Below are positions 41,906 through 50,367 of a stretch of DNA of 64,000 nucleotides, piece by piece. The notes under the pieces were generated by a model. That model did no database searches. It saw only the letters and a list, made by a program, of their open reading frames with translations, and was not told the origin of the DNA. The translations under genes were made by a program, and so were the position numbers. Each line of letters opens with the position of its first letter. Positions within the stretch are counted from its first letter, which is position 1. This stretch comes from Alphaproteobacteria bacterium (lineage in GTDB: Bacteria > Pseudomonadota > Alphaproteobacteria > Micropepsales > Micropepsaceae), in NCBI GenBank assembly GCA_019241645.1, contig JAFAWQ010000026.1, forward strand, positions 85,875 to 149,874, given 5' to 3'.

Positions 41906-42634
41906 GTGATCGTTTCCTACGAACACAATTACATCTTCATCAAGACAAGGAAGACGGCGGGCACAAGTCTGGAAATTGCCTTGTCGACGCACACCGGGGA
42001 CGCCGACGTCATCACGCCGGTTTCGGCGACGGATGAACTGACAAGAGCGGAGAACCCTCGGGCCCGCCTGCCGCAGAATTTCTCTGCCGATCCGAAGCTG
42101 GAGCACGCCTATCGCGAGGCGGTCAGGAGCGGAAAAGAGAACCACATCAAGAAATTTCAAAGTAGGGATCTGAAGGGGAAATACATTTTCCGCAATCACA
42201 TGCCGTTGGCGGAAATCCGATCGAAACTGAATTCGGAATTCTTCGCGAGGGCCTTCAAGTTCACGATCGAGCGCCATCCGTTCGATCGCATGATCTCATT
42301 GGCATACTGGAAACAACGCAACGACAATTCGATCGAGATATCCCGTAAGATCGATCAACTTCTTTCGGAGCGGCGGCTTAACAATATCGAGTTTTATACG
42401 CTGGATGGCAAAGTGGCCGTTGATTATGTGGTCCGCTACGAGAATCTGCGGGAAGGACTGGACGCGATAGGAAGCCGCATCGGCGGGCCGGACCTCTGGG
42501 ACGCGTTGCCGCGAACCAAGCACACACACAGGGCTGACCACAGGCCGGCCGCGGAAATTCTTTCTTCCCATCAGAAGAAGCGGATCGTTCGCCAGTGCCG
42601 CCAGGAATTCGAGCTTTTCGGTTACGAGGCCTGA
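41906..42634 (+). CDS. Sulfotransferase family protein, inserted between accB and accC
   Basis: A 242-residue P-loop-like sulfotransferase. The 5'-phosphosulfate-binding loop appears as YIFIKTRKTAGTSLEIALST and the 3'-phosphate site as FKFTIERHPFDRMISLAYWK. Such proteins transfer sulfate from PAPS, usually to glycans. The GTG at 41906, behind GGGCGGGGG, is the chosen start. It lies eight bases after accB and three before accC, so it is cotranscribed with housekeeping lipid genes. Acceptor unknown; an envelope glycan is possible. Confidence 0.83.
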   Translation: MIVSYEHNYIFIKTRKTAGTSLEIALSTHTGDADVITPVSATDELTRAENPRARLPQNFSADPKLEHAYREAVRSGKENHIKKFQSRDLKGKYIFRNHMPLAEIRSKLNSEFFARAFKFTIERHPFDRMISLAYWKQRNDNSIEISRKIDQLLSERRLNNIEFYTLDGKVAVDYVVRYENLREGLDAIGSRIGGPDLWDALPRTKHTHRADHRPAAEILSSHQKKRIVRQCRQEFELFGYEA

Positions 42635-42637
42635 GCC

Positions 42638-43984
42638 ATGTTCGAGAAGGTCCTCATTGCCAATCGTGGCGAAATCGCACTGCGCATCAACCGCGCCTGC
42701 AAGGAGATGGGGATCGCCACGGTCGCGATCCATTCCACCGCCGATGCGCAGGCGATGCATGTGCGTCTTGCCGATGAGAGCGTCTGCGTGGGGCCCGCTC
42801 CGGCGGCGCAAAGCTACCTGAATATCCCGCACATCATTGCCGCGTGCGAGATCACCGGCGCGGAGGCCATTCATCCGGGGTACGGCTTTCTGTCGGAGAA
42901 TGCGCGCTTCGCGGAAATCGTGCGCGAACATGGCATTACCTTCATCGGGCCGACGCCGGAGCACATCCGGTTGATGGGTGACAAAATCGCCGCCAAGCAG
43001 GCGGTGAAAACTGTGGGCATCCCGACTGTGCCCGGCTCCGACGGCGCTGTGTCATCGGAAGCCGAAGCTACCCGCCTCGCCGCCGAGATCGGCTATCCGG
43101 TGCTCATCAAGGCCACGGCCGGCGGGGGCGGGCGTGGCATGAAGGTGGCGCGCGCACCATCCGATCTGTCGCTCGCGCTGTCCACCGCGCGTGCCGAGGC
43201 GAAGGCGGCGTTCGGCAACGATGAAGTCTATATGGAGAAATATCTCCAGCGCCCGCGTCATATCGAGGTGCAGGTGCTGGCCGACTCGCATGGCAAGGTG
43301 CTGCACCTCGGCGAGCGCGACTGTTCGCTGCAGCGCCGGCACCAGAAGCTCTGGGAAGAAGCGCCAAGCCCCGCATTGAACGCCACGCAGCGCGAGCAAA
43401 TCGGAGCGACCGTCACCGGGGCGTTGCAGAAACTTGGCTATCTCGGCGTCGGGACGGTCGAGTTCCTGTTCGAGGAGGGCGGCTTCTATTTCATCGAAAT
43501 GAACACCCGCCTTCAGGTGGAGCATCCTATCACGGAAGCCATTACCGGTCTCGATATCGTGCGTGAGCAAATACGGGTGGCCGCGGGCGGCGCCATCGAG
43601 ATGGATCAATCCGATGTCGTGCTGTCCGGCCATGCCATCGAGTGCCGCATCAACGCCGAGAACGCCTTCACCTTTCAGCCTTCGCCGGGCACGATTACCC
43701 ATTTCCACGTACCGGGCGGCCTCGGCGTCCGCTTCGATTCGGCGATCTACGATGGCTACAAAATTCCGCCCTACTACGACAGTCTGGCGGGCAAGCTGGT
43801 CGTGCATGGCCGCAATCGCAACGAATGCCTGATGCGGCTGCGGCGTTCGCTCGACGAACTGGTGGTGGCGGGAATCGACACCACCATTCCGCTATTCCAG
43901 AAACTGGTGCGGGAGCCCGATATCATCAACGGCGACTATCATATTCACTGGCTGGAACAGTACCTGAGCAAATCATCCGATTGA
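42638..43984 (+). CDS. accC: Biotin carboxylase subunit of acetyl-CoA carboxylase
   Basis: A 448-residue ATP-grasp biotin carboxylase. It starts MFEKVLIANRGEIALRINRA, with HPGYGFLSENARFAE, the glycine-rich ATP loop KATAGGGGRGMKVA, VEVQVLADSHG-type strand, and EMNTRLQVEHPITE. Length is normal for AccC. It supplies carboxylated BCCP for malonyl-CoA. It is the last gene in the aroQ-accB-sulfotransferase-accC unit. Its stop is eight bases from the vapC stop on the opposite strand. Confidence 0.97.
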   Translation: MFEKVLIANRGEIALRINRACKEMGIATVAIHSTADAQAMHVRLADESVCVGPAPAAQSYLNIPHIIAACEITGAEAIHPGYGFLSENARFAEIVREHGITFIGPTPEHIRLMGDKIAAKQAVKTVGIPTVPGSDGAVSSEAEATRLAAEIGYPVLIKATAGGGGRGMKVARAPSDLSLALSTARAEAKAAFGNDEVYMEKYLQRPRHIEVQVLADSHGKVLHLGERDCSLQRRHQKLWEEAPSPALNATQREQIGATVTGALQKLGYLGVGTVEFLFEEGGFYFIEMNTRLQVEHPITEAITGLDIVREQIRVAAGGAIEMDQSDVVLSGHAIECRINAENAFTFQPSPGTITHFHVPGGLGVRFDSAIYDGYKIPPYYDSLAGKLVVHGRNRNECLMRLRRSLDELVVAGIDTTIPLFQKLVREPDIINGDYHIHWLEQYLSKSSD

Positions 43985-43990
43985 GATTGG

Positions 43991-44401
43991 TTATGTGCTG
44001 GACGGTGGCGCCAGAAGCTCGACGGTGGGGAAGTGGGCGCGGATCCGCGCGGTGTCGCGTGTGAGCAGCGGCGCGCGAGAGACTGCCGCATGCGCGCCGA
44101 TAAAGAAATCGGAAAGCACATTGGCTTTGGCGCCGCCCGATCGGTGGTAGCGGCGGAAGGCATGGCCTGCCAGAAACAATGCCTCGATCGGGACCCGGAT
44201 TAATGAAAGCTGCAGATCGTCAAGAGACGATTGCAAAGCATGTGCATTCTCGAATCCAGCGGCGAGTTCCGCATATACAATATCGTTGATAGCTAGCTGA
44301 TCGCGCCCTCTGGCCTCCGCAAGGGCCGTTGTAGACCAGCCGCTCCAGCTTGCGTCGCCGCCGACAATGTCAATTACAACACTCGTGTCCACGAGAACCA
44401 A
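43991..44401 (-). CDS. VapC-type PIN-domain toxin
   Basis: A 136-residue PIN-domain ribonuclease. The acidic residues expected for metal binding are visible: Asp in VLVDTSVVIDIVGGD, Glu in VYAELAAG, and Asp in FFIGAHAA / LLTRDTARI. It would cleave RNA when released from its antitoxin. It lies one base downstream of the AbrB-type antitoxin gene on the same strand. A standard VapBC toxin-antitoxin pair by content and order. Confidence 0.92.
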   Translation of the reverse strand: MVLVDTSVVIDIVGGDASWSGWSTTALAEARGRDQLAINDIVYAELAAGFENAHALQSSLDDLQLSLIRVPIEALFLAGHAFRRYHRSGGAKANVLSDFFIGAHAAVSRAPLLTRDTARIRAHFPTVELLAPPSST

Positions 44402-44402
44402 A

Positions 44403-44648
44403 CTAGTCGTCGCCGCGCATGAGCTTCATGAACTCATCTGTCGTCATTCCGAGCTTAAGTGTGCCACGCACGCTTTCGATACGCTTGGCATAGTCGCTCT
44501 GGCGCGGTTTGCCGGCGGGCTTGAGCGTGGCCACGCGTCCCGGCTGGATTTCGATCTCGACCTTGCTGCCGGCTTTCAGTCCAAGCCCGTCCCGCACGCG
44601 TTTTGGAATTGTGACCTGTCCCTTGCTGGTAACGGTGGTGGCAGCCAT
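44403..44648 (-). CDS. AbrB/MazE-fold antitoxin (VapB)
   Basis: An 81-residue antitoxin. The N-terminal half is an AbrB swapped-hairpin DNA-binding domain (VTSKGQVTIPKRVRDGLGL) and the acidic C-terminal tail (TTDEFMKLMRGDD) would wrap the toxin. It precedes vapC by one base. The start ATG at 44648 is three bases from a perfect inverted repeat, which is probably its own operator. Confidence 0.92.
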   Translation of the reverse strand: MAATTVTSKGQVTIPKRVRDGLGLKAGSKVEIEIQPGRVATLKPAGKPRQSDYAKRIESVRGTLKLGMTTDEFMKLMRGDD

Positions 44649-44650
44649 GC

Positions 44651-44681
44651 GGTAATACTTTCAGCAATGCGAGGTATTACC
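44651..44681. promoter_or_regulatory. Inverted repeat, probable VapBC operator
   Basis: GGTAATAC at 44651-44658 is repeated as GTATTACC at 44674-44681, with centres 23 bases apart, about two turns of B-DNA. It lies directly upstream of the antitoxin start. AbrB-type antitoxins usually bind such palindromes to repress their own operon, so this is a likely operator. Promoter elements were not assigned. Confidence 0.6.
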
Positions 44682-44729
44682 ATACGCATGGCGATGTTAT
44701 TCGTCAATGTGTCTGCCGGGTCAGAAAAA

Positions 44730-44758
44730 GAGGTGAGCGGCATGCGGCCGCTCACCTC
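44730..44758 (-). terminator. Rho-independent terminator of the lipoprotein gene
   Basis: A perfect 12-base-pair stem, GAGGTGAGCGGC with GCCGCTCACCTC, encloses a five-base loop. On the minus strand it is followed by CTTTTTCTG. It lies 16 bases past the stop of the minus-strand lipoprotein gene, so it terminates that gene and insulates vapBC. Confidence 0.85.
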
Positions 44759-44774
44759 GTCGGAGCAGAAGATA

Positions 44775-45218
44775 TCAGCTGGTCGGCTTGCCTGTGCTCG
44801 CCGTGGTGCTGGGCGCCGCTGGGCGCTGCGTCGCGTCGCGCTCGCCTAGCGGAACCGTAATCACGGGATCATAGTGGAAATTCGCGCCACTGGCGGCATC
44901 AACGCCCGCGCCGACAAGACCGCCAAATATGAGATTGCCGGCGGTCTTGCCGGTGAAATGTGAGACGGCCATGACATGTCCGGCCTTGTAACCGGCTTTG
45001 TTGCACGTCACGTCGAGGTCGGTTTTAGTCTTATGTACAGTCGTGCTTCCAGGACTGGTAACATACCATGTGCCCTGGGAATTCGTCAGCGCACAGGACG
45101 CGCCGCCCTCCGGTGTTGTGGTCACGGAAACTGATTGTGTTGTGCCGTCTACGATCGTGGCGCAACCGGACAAAGCGATACCGAGCGCGGCAACGGCCGC
45201 GAATGCAGTCGATTTCAT
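44775..45218 (-). CDS. Small lipoprotein, function unknown
   Basis: A 147-residue predicted lipoprotein. The signal peptide ends in the lipobox ALSGC with Cys19 as the acylated residue. CATIVDGTTQSVSVTTTPEGG resembles small outer-membrane lipoproteins of unknown role with a PEGA-like beta segment. A short glycine-rich segment (GNLIFGGLVGAGVDAASGA) follows, then a Pro/Thr/Ser tail. It stands alone between RNase E and vapBC with its own terminator. No specific function can be claimed. Confidence 0.8.
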   Translation of the reverse strand: MKSTAFAAVAALGIALSGCATIVDGTTQSVSVTTTPEGGASCALTNSQGTWYVTSPGSTTVHKTKTDLDVTCNKAGYKAGHVMAVSHFTGKTAGNLIFGGLVGAGVDAASGANFHYDPVITVPLGERDATQRPAAPSTTASTGKPTS

Positions 45219-45369
45219 GATAGGGCCCCTCAGCCAAAATAGACGGCGCGGAACCTAGCTCTCGTTTCCAGCATCCGCAATGATTCGAAGTGAAACACCT
45301 GCGGATATTTCGATACTCAAAAGATAAGGCGTTGGCCTTGCCTGTATTGGATGTCCGTTTCACCTGCCC

Positions 45370-48264
45370 TCAGGACTTGAAGGGTCGCTGCCACCAGCCG
45401 CGGCGCTGCGGCTTCTGTGGCTCTTCGGGCTTGGCCGCCTCTTGAGGCGGCGGGGGCTCGGCCGCTACCCGAACGTCCTGTGCCGTCCCGGTTGCGAGCG
45501 TTGCATCCAGCGAGTCGTCGCGGTGGTAATATCTCTCTCCTGCCGTGGCATGTGTTGCCCCTGAACCGCCGTCGAACCCGTCCACCGCAGGCTCGGGCGT
45601 AACGGGGCTCGCTTGCGGCAACTCTTCGCGGCGATAGAACATTTCGCCGGCGGGCTCATCCGTCTTGTGCGATGCTGCGTCTGCCCGCTCGCCGGCAAGC
45701 GACCAGACCGGTTCGGATGGCGCGTTGGGCACCACAGATTCGCCGAATGGCGATGTCCCTCGCGCCTTTCCAGCAATGTCCGCGGCTTCCGTGTCATTTT
45801 CGGCCGCGGCGGCCGTCTGTCCAGAATGGGAAGCGCCATTCGCAGCGGCGCTGCGCGGTTTCCGGCGGCGGCGGCGGCGGCGTTGTGGACCGCTTGCCGT
45901 GCCGGGTTCAGCGCCGTTGTTCCGCGCTTCGATCCCGTGGGTTACTCCAGCGTCGGTCCGCAGCGCCTCGGCATCGCCCGCCGCGGATTGCTCTGCCGGG
46001 GCGAGTTCGATTGCCGATTCTACGGCAGGTGCATGCGGCTGCTGCGGTTGCGTGCTACCGCCCCGGCCGCGCCGCCGCCGCCTGCGCTTCTTGCCGCTCG
46101 CCGCAGGCTGTGTGCCGTTCGCGGCCACGCTTGGTGCCGTTGCTCCGGCGCTTTCCGTGTCGTCCTCGGTGGTCTCTTCCTCGTCGGCTTCGGGCATATC
46201 CGTTGGCGCCGCGAGAACCGCGTCGGCTGAAATTGCCGGCCGTGTTTGTTGCGGGTGAGGCGGCGGCGGGGCTGTGCGTTGTGCGGTCCGTTCGAGATCG
46301 AAGTGGCCCGCCACCAGATCGTCCTTCGGTTCGAAGCTGATGGTCAGGTCATAGTCGGTTTCGATGCGCGCCAATTCCCGGCGCTTCTGGTTCAGCGTGT
46401 AGAGCGCAACATCGCTGGCAACACGCACGCTGACCGCGGCGGCCCGCGCGCGCTGGCCTTCCTCGTCGAGCGCGCGCAACACCCGCAGTGCAGTGGATTC
46501 AACCGAGCGCACAATTCCCTGGCCGGCGCAATGCGGACACGGCACCGTGGATCCCGCAACCACGCCGGCCCGCAGGCGCTGGCGCGACATTTCCAGCAGC
46601 CCGAACTGACTGATCTTGCCGATCTGCACGCGCGCGCGATCGTTCTTCACCGCGTCGCGCAACCGCTTCTCGACATCGCGGTCGTTGCGGCCATCTTCCA
46701 TGTCGATGAAATCGATGACGATCAATCCCGCCAGATCGCGTAGACGCAGCTGCCGCCCGATTTCGTCCGCCGCTTCGAGGTTGGTCTTGTGCGCGGTTTC
46801 CTCGATGGAGTGCTCGCGCGTGGCGCGCCCCGAGTTCACATCGATGGAGACCAGCGCTTCGGTTTGATTGATGACGATGTAGCCGCCGGATTTCAGCGTC
46901 ACTGTCGGCTGGAACATCGCATCCAGCTGCGCCTCTATGTGGTACTTCTGGAAGAGCGGAAGGGTGTCGCGATAGAGCTTCACGTTTTTTGCATGGCTCG
47001 GCATGAGCATGCGCATGAAATCCTTGGCGTTCTTGTAACCGTCCTCGCCTTCGACGGTGATTTCCGACACATCCTTGTTGTACAGATCGCGGATGGCGCG
47101 CTTGACGATGTCGCCTTCCTCGTACACGCAAGCCGGCGCGTTGGATTGCAGGGTCAGTTCACGGATTTGGTCCCACATCCTGAGCAAATATTCGTAGTCC
47201 CGCTTGATCTCCAGCTTGGTGCGGTTGGCGCCTGCCGTGCGGATGATCAGGCCCATGCCCTCCGGCAATTCGAGCGTCGCTGCCGCCGCCTTCAGGCGGT
47301 TGCGGTCAACCGCATTGGTGATCTTGCGCGAAATGCCGCCGCCGCGCGGCGTGTTTGGCATCAGCACGCAGTAGCGGCCGGCAAGCGAAAGATAGGTGGT
47401 CAGCGCGGCGCCCTTGGTGCCGCGCTCTTCCTTCACCACTTGCACCAGCATGATCTGCTTGCGCTTGATCACTTCCTGAATCTTGTAATGACGACGCCGC
47501 ACCCAGCGTTGCGGCGGGCGTTGGCTGCGCAAGGGTTGCGCCGGAGCGTCGTGTTCGCTGTGAGAATCCGGACCTGCCGAAGTCAGCCCGGTTTCCGCAC
47601 CGCCTGGCTCCTCGAATCCGGAGGCACCGTGATCGGGATCCACGTCATCCTGCAATGCAGATTCGACATGCTCTTCCGGATGTTCCTCGGCCGGCAACCC
47701 GTCGACACTGTAGGATTCTTTGGAAAACGTATCTGAAACCGGATTGGTATCGGCATTCTCGACTTCTGCCGCCGCGGTGGCTCCCTCATCCGAAGATTCG
47801 CTGCTGTCCGATTCATGTTCAGCTGCGGGCTCGGTGTCAGCGGTGATATCCTCGCCCGGCAAATCGGCGCCTGGAAAAATGGCTTGCTCGCTTTGCTCGG
47901 TCTCGAGCTCCTCGTCCGTGGCGAGGGCTGTTCCGGTTGCCACCGATTCGAATTCATCATCCGCCCGACGGCGCGCTTCCTCCTGCTGCTCGGCCAGCAG
48001 AGCCTGCCGGTCGGCGACGGGAATCTGGTAGTAATCCGGATGGATTTCCGAGAAGGCGAGAAAGCCTTGCCGGTTTCCGCCGTATTCCACGAAGGCGGCC
48101 TGCAGCGACGGCTCAACGCGCGTCACCTTGGCTAGATAGATGTTTCCCTTGAGGGGCCGCTTGCTCGCGGCTTCGAAATCAAATTCGTCGACGCGTTGAC
48201 CGTCGAGTACGACAACCCGTGTCTCTTCCGGGTGGCTGGCGTCGATTAACATACGCTTGGGCAT
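45370..48264 (-). CDS. rne: Ribonuclease E/G
   Basis: A 964-residue endoribonuclease that processes rRNA and starts mRNA decay. The N-terminus MPKRMLIDASHPEETRVVVL and an S1 domain split by an acidic, low-complexity insertion (about residues 90-255) are typical of alphaproteobacterial RNase E. The catalytic core contains RDLAGLIVIDFIDMEDGRN and the Zn-link PCPHCAGQG. The C-terminal third is disordered and rich in Arg/Ala/Pro with RRRRRGRGG and RRRRRRKPR blocks, suited to RNA and degradosome contacts. Transcribed alone, divergent from the amidase gene. Confidence 0.95.
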   Translation of the reverse strand: MPKRMLIDASHPEETRVVVLDGQRVDEFDFEAASKRPLKGNIYLAKVTRVEPSLQAAFVEYGGNRQGFLAFSEIHPDYYQIPVADRQALLAEQQEEARRRADDEFESVATGTALATDEELETEQSEQAIFPGADLPGEDITADTEPAAEHESDSSESSDEGATAAAEVENADTNPVSDTFSKESYSVDGLPAEEHPEEHVESALQDDVDPDHGASGFEEPGGAETGLTSAGPDSHSEHDAPAQPLRSQRPPQRWVRRRHYKIQEVIKRKQIMLVQVVKEERGTKGAALTTYLSLAGRYCVLMPNTPRGGGISRKITNAVDRNRLKAAAATLELPEGMGLIIRTAGANRTKLEIKRDYEYLLRMWDQIRELTLQSNAPACVYEEGDIVKRAIRDLYNKDVSEITVEGEDGYKNAKDFMRMLMPSHAKNVKLYRDTLPLFQKYHIEAQLDAMFQPTVTLKSGGYIVINQTEALVSIDVNSGRATREHSIEETAHKTNLEAADEIGRQLRLRDLAGLIVIDFIDMEDGRNDRDVEKRLRDAVKNDRARVQIGKISQFGLLEMSRQRLRAGVVAGSTVPCPHCAGQGIVRSVESTALRVLRALDEEGQRARAAAVSVRVASDVALYTLNQKRRELARIETDYDLTISFEPKDDLVAGHFDLERTAQRTAPPPPHPQQTRPAISADAVLAAPTDMPEADEEETTEDDTESAGATAPSVAANGTQPAASGKKRRRRRRGRGGSTQPQQPHAPAVESAIELAPAEQSAAGDAEALRTDAGVTHGIEARNNGAEPGTASGPQRRRRRRRKPRSAAANGASHSGQTAAAAENDTEAADIAGKARGTSPFGESVVPNAPSEPVWSLAGERADAASHKTDEPAGEMFYRREELPQASPVTPEPAVDGFDGGSGATHATAGERYYHRDDSLDATLATGTAQDVRVAAEPPPPQEAAKPEEPQKPQRRGWWQRPFKS

Positions 48265-48667
48265 AATGGTCTCCGTGCGGTCGAGACCCAGCGCGCACGG
48301 CGCGCGCGAGGGCGCCTTCGCTCGGGTGATCGATCCGCCTGATGGGGTGGGAAAGCCGGAGCCTCGCCCGATGCGGTCCGGCCGCTTCAGAAGGGCAAAG
48401 CACTCTGGCTATGTTTTTCATCGTCAATTCTGAACTCTTGGCGCGTGAGCGCCGATCGGCTTGGCCTGCTTGCGCAGAAGACCCTCCTGAAATCGCCCGG
48501 GCTGCCTCCGTGCCGACGGAAGGCGCCGCTGTCCGGCGAAGGGGTGAATCTGTTGTAAGTGCTTGAGCCCCCGGGGGCAAGACGAAACATCTGGGAATAC
48601 ATGATGAATCTTGGCTAAGAGATCGTAAACGGTTTGGCGGCAGGGTAGGTCTCCTGCGGGGAAAAGC
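48265..48667. other. Gene-free divergent region between rne and the amidase gene
   Basis: This 403-base stretch holds no credible gene. It must contain the promoters for both neighbours and the 5' untranslated region of rne. RNase E messages commonly have a long structured leader used in autoregulation, and GC-rich self-complementary stretches (for example 48285-48340) are compatible with that. No specific element could be defined by eye. Confidence 0.5.
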
Positions 48668-49918
48668 ATGAAGCCGGTCTGTTTTTTGGTTGCCCTTTTG
48701 GCGGCGAATCCCTTGGCCACCCCGGCATCTGCCGTGGCGCAGGAGGACCGTGCGCGTCCCGCCGCGGACACGGCTAGCGGACTTCCCGTAGTCCTCGGTT
48801 TGCGCGTCGGAGAGCATGCAGATCATACCCGCCTCGTGCTGGAATTGTCGGACCCGGTCAGGGTCGGCGTGTTCACGCTGGCGAATCCCAATCGCGCTAT
48901 TCTCACGCTCCCCGAGGCCCTATGGCATCCGCAGAATCCAGACCGGCCGACCGGCCGTGGGCTGGTGAAGGCATACCGCTACGGTGTTTTCCGTGGCCGC
49001 GAGTCCCGGCTGATCATCGATCTGAATGGAGCGGCCAGCATCCGCACCCCACTTATCCTCCCGCCGTCGGGAGGTACGGGATACCGGGTTGTGCTCGATC
49101 TCTATCCCGCGACGCAGGCGCAATTCGAGCAGGCTTCCGGGTGGCCCGCGGATCTGCGTGAGGGAGGCCACGCGGCGGATCTCGCCACCCTGCGCGGCGC
49201 CGAATCCGAACCTTCAAAGAAGGTCATCGTCATCGATGCCGGACATGGCGGCATCGATGCGGGAACCACCGGGGTGAATGGCAGCCGCGAGAAAGACCTC
49301 GTTCTGGACGAAGCGCGTCGTCTTGCTCGCGCCCTGCAACGGCGTGGGTACCGCGTGCACCTGACGCGGGACACGGATGTCTACGTCCCCTTGCGTCAGC
49401 GGGTAAGCATCGCGCGCAGCTACGATTCAGATTTGTTCATCTCACTGCATGCCGATTCGAACCCAGACGAAGCAATGGCAGGCGCCTCGGTCTATACGCT
49501 GTCGGAACGCGGTTCGAACCGGGAAGCTGCGGCGCTGGCGCTCAAGGAAAACCAGTCCGACATCATTGCCGGCGTCGATCTCAAGGGTCAGGACCAGACC
49601 GTCTCGCACATTCTGATCGACCTGGCGCAGCGCGAAACCATCAACCGTTCGATTCGGTTTGCGCAGACCGTGGTCTCCCAGCTGGGCCGCGCCACGGATG
49701 TGATCGCGCGCGATCCCCACCGCTCCGCCGCCTTTGCCGTTCTGAAGGCGCCCGATGTGCCGGCCGTGCTGATCGAGCTTGGATACCTGTCCAATGGCAA
49801 AGACTGCAGCCGGATGGCGACGGCGAGTTGGCGCGCCGGCGTGGCTAGCGCCATTGCAGCAGCCGTGGATCGTCAATTCGAACCGGAGCTGGCGCGTAGT
49901 TCCGTGGCGGTCCGTTAG
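48668..49918 (+). CDS. N-acetylmuramoyl-L-alanine amidase (AMIN + Amidase_3)
   Basis: A 416-residue cell-division amidase of the AmiA/B/C type that cleaves the peptide stems from murein. The signal peptide ends near ASAVAQED. An AMIN domain (VLGLRVGEHADHTRLVLELSD, about 40-150) precedes the zinc amidase with VIVIDAGHGGIDAGTTGVNG, LFISLHADSNPD, and a late PAVLIELGYLSN Glu. The start ATG follows a weak AGGGTAGG-like site. It is followed by a small gene and PBP1A, a murein-remodelling neighbourhood. Confidence 0.94.
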   Translation: MKPVCFLVALLAANPLATPASAVAQEDRARPAADTASGLPVVLGLRVGEHADHTRLVLELSDPVRVGVFTLANPNRAILTLPEALWHPQNPDRPTGRGLVKAYRYGVFRGRESRLIIDLNGAASIRTPLILPPSGGTGYRVVLDLYPATQAQFEQASGWPADLREGGHAADLATLRGAESEPSKKVIVIDAGHGGIDAGTTGVNGSREKDLVLDEARRLARALQRRGYRVHLTRDTDVYVPLRQRVSIARSYDSDLFISLHADSNPDEAMAGASVYTLSERGSNREAAALALKENQSDIIAGVDLKGQDQTVSHILIDLAQRETINRSIRFAQTVVSQLGRATDVIARDPHRSAAFAVLKAPDVPAVLIELGYLSNGKDCSRMATASWRAGVASAIAAAVDRQFEPELARSSVAVR

Positions 49919-50013
49919 TCGCATTCCATGCCGCGCCGCTGCCACGATGATTAATGGCAGATGAATGCGGCCGTTCAGCCGTTCTTCAGCCGCCTCGTGT
50001 AATTTGACTGCCT

Positions 50014-50229
50014 ATGAGAGCAACCGGCGAACATCGGGGAATCGCCTATTCCATTCCCCACAACGATAACGGCATCTGGCATTACCAGGTGCATCCGAAG
50101 CGCGACAAGCTGCTGGCGATGCGCGGCCGGCCGCAAGCCACCGCCGTCGAAGGGTATTCTTCTCGCGAGGCGGCTATCATCGCCGCGCAAAAGGCCATTG
50201 ATGCCTGGCTGGAACGACCGTCCGGCTAA
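50014..50229 (+). CDS. Small conserved-looking protein, function unknown
   Basis: A 71-residue frame, MRATGEHRGIAYSIPHNDNG followed by IWHYQVHPKRDKLLAMRGRP, and a helical end with REAAIIAAQKAIDAWL. Codon use matches neighbours and the composition looks like folded protein. I do not recognise the family. No signal peptide or metal motif is seen. It lies between the amidase and PBP1A genes on the same strand with spacings of 95 and 138 bases. Confidence 0.55.
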   Translation: MRATGEHRGIAYSIPHNDNGIWHYQVHPKRDKLLAMRGRPQATAVEGYSSREAAIIAAQKAIDAWLERPSG

Positions 50230-50367
50230 CCGCTCGCTATTGCGACGAAATCTCAAACATGAAGTGGGGCGCGGCAAATCGCCCATCGCCACGCGGCCCC
50301 GACTCGCCTCTCGCCTTGCTAGGGTCATAATCAGGCGAGATTAGAAAAGGCCGAAAAGGCACCGGGC

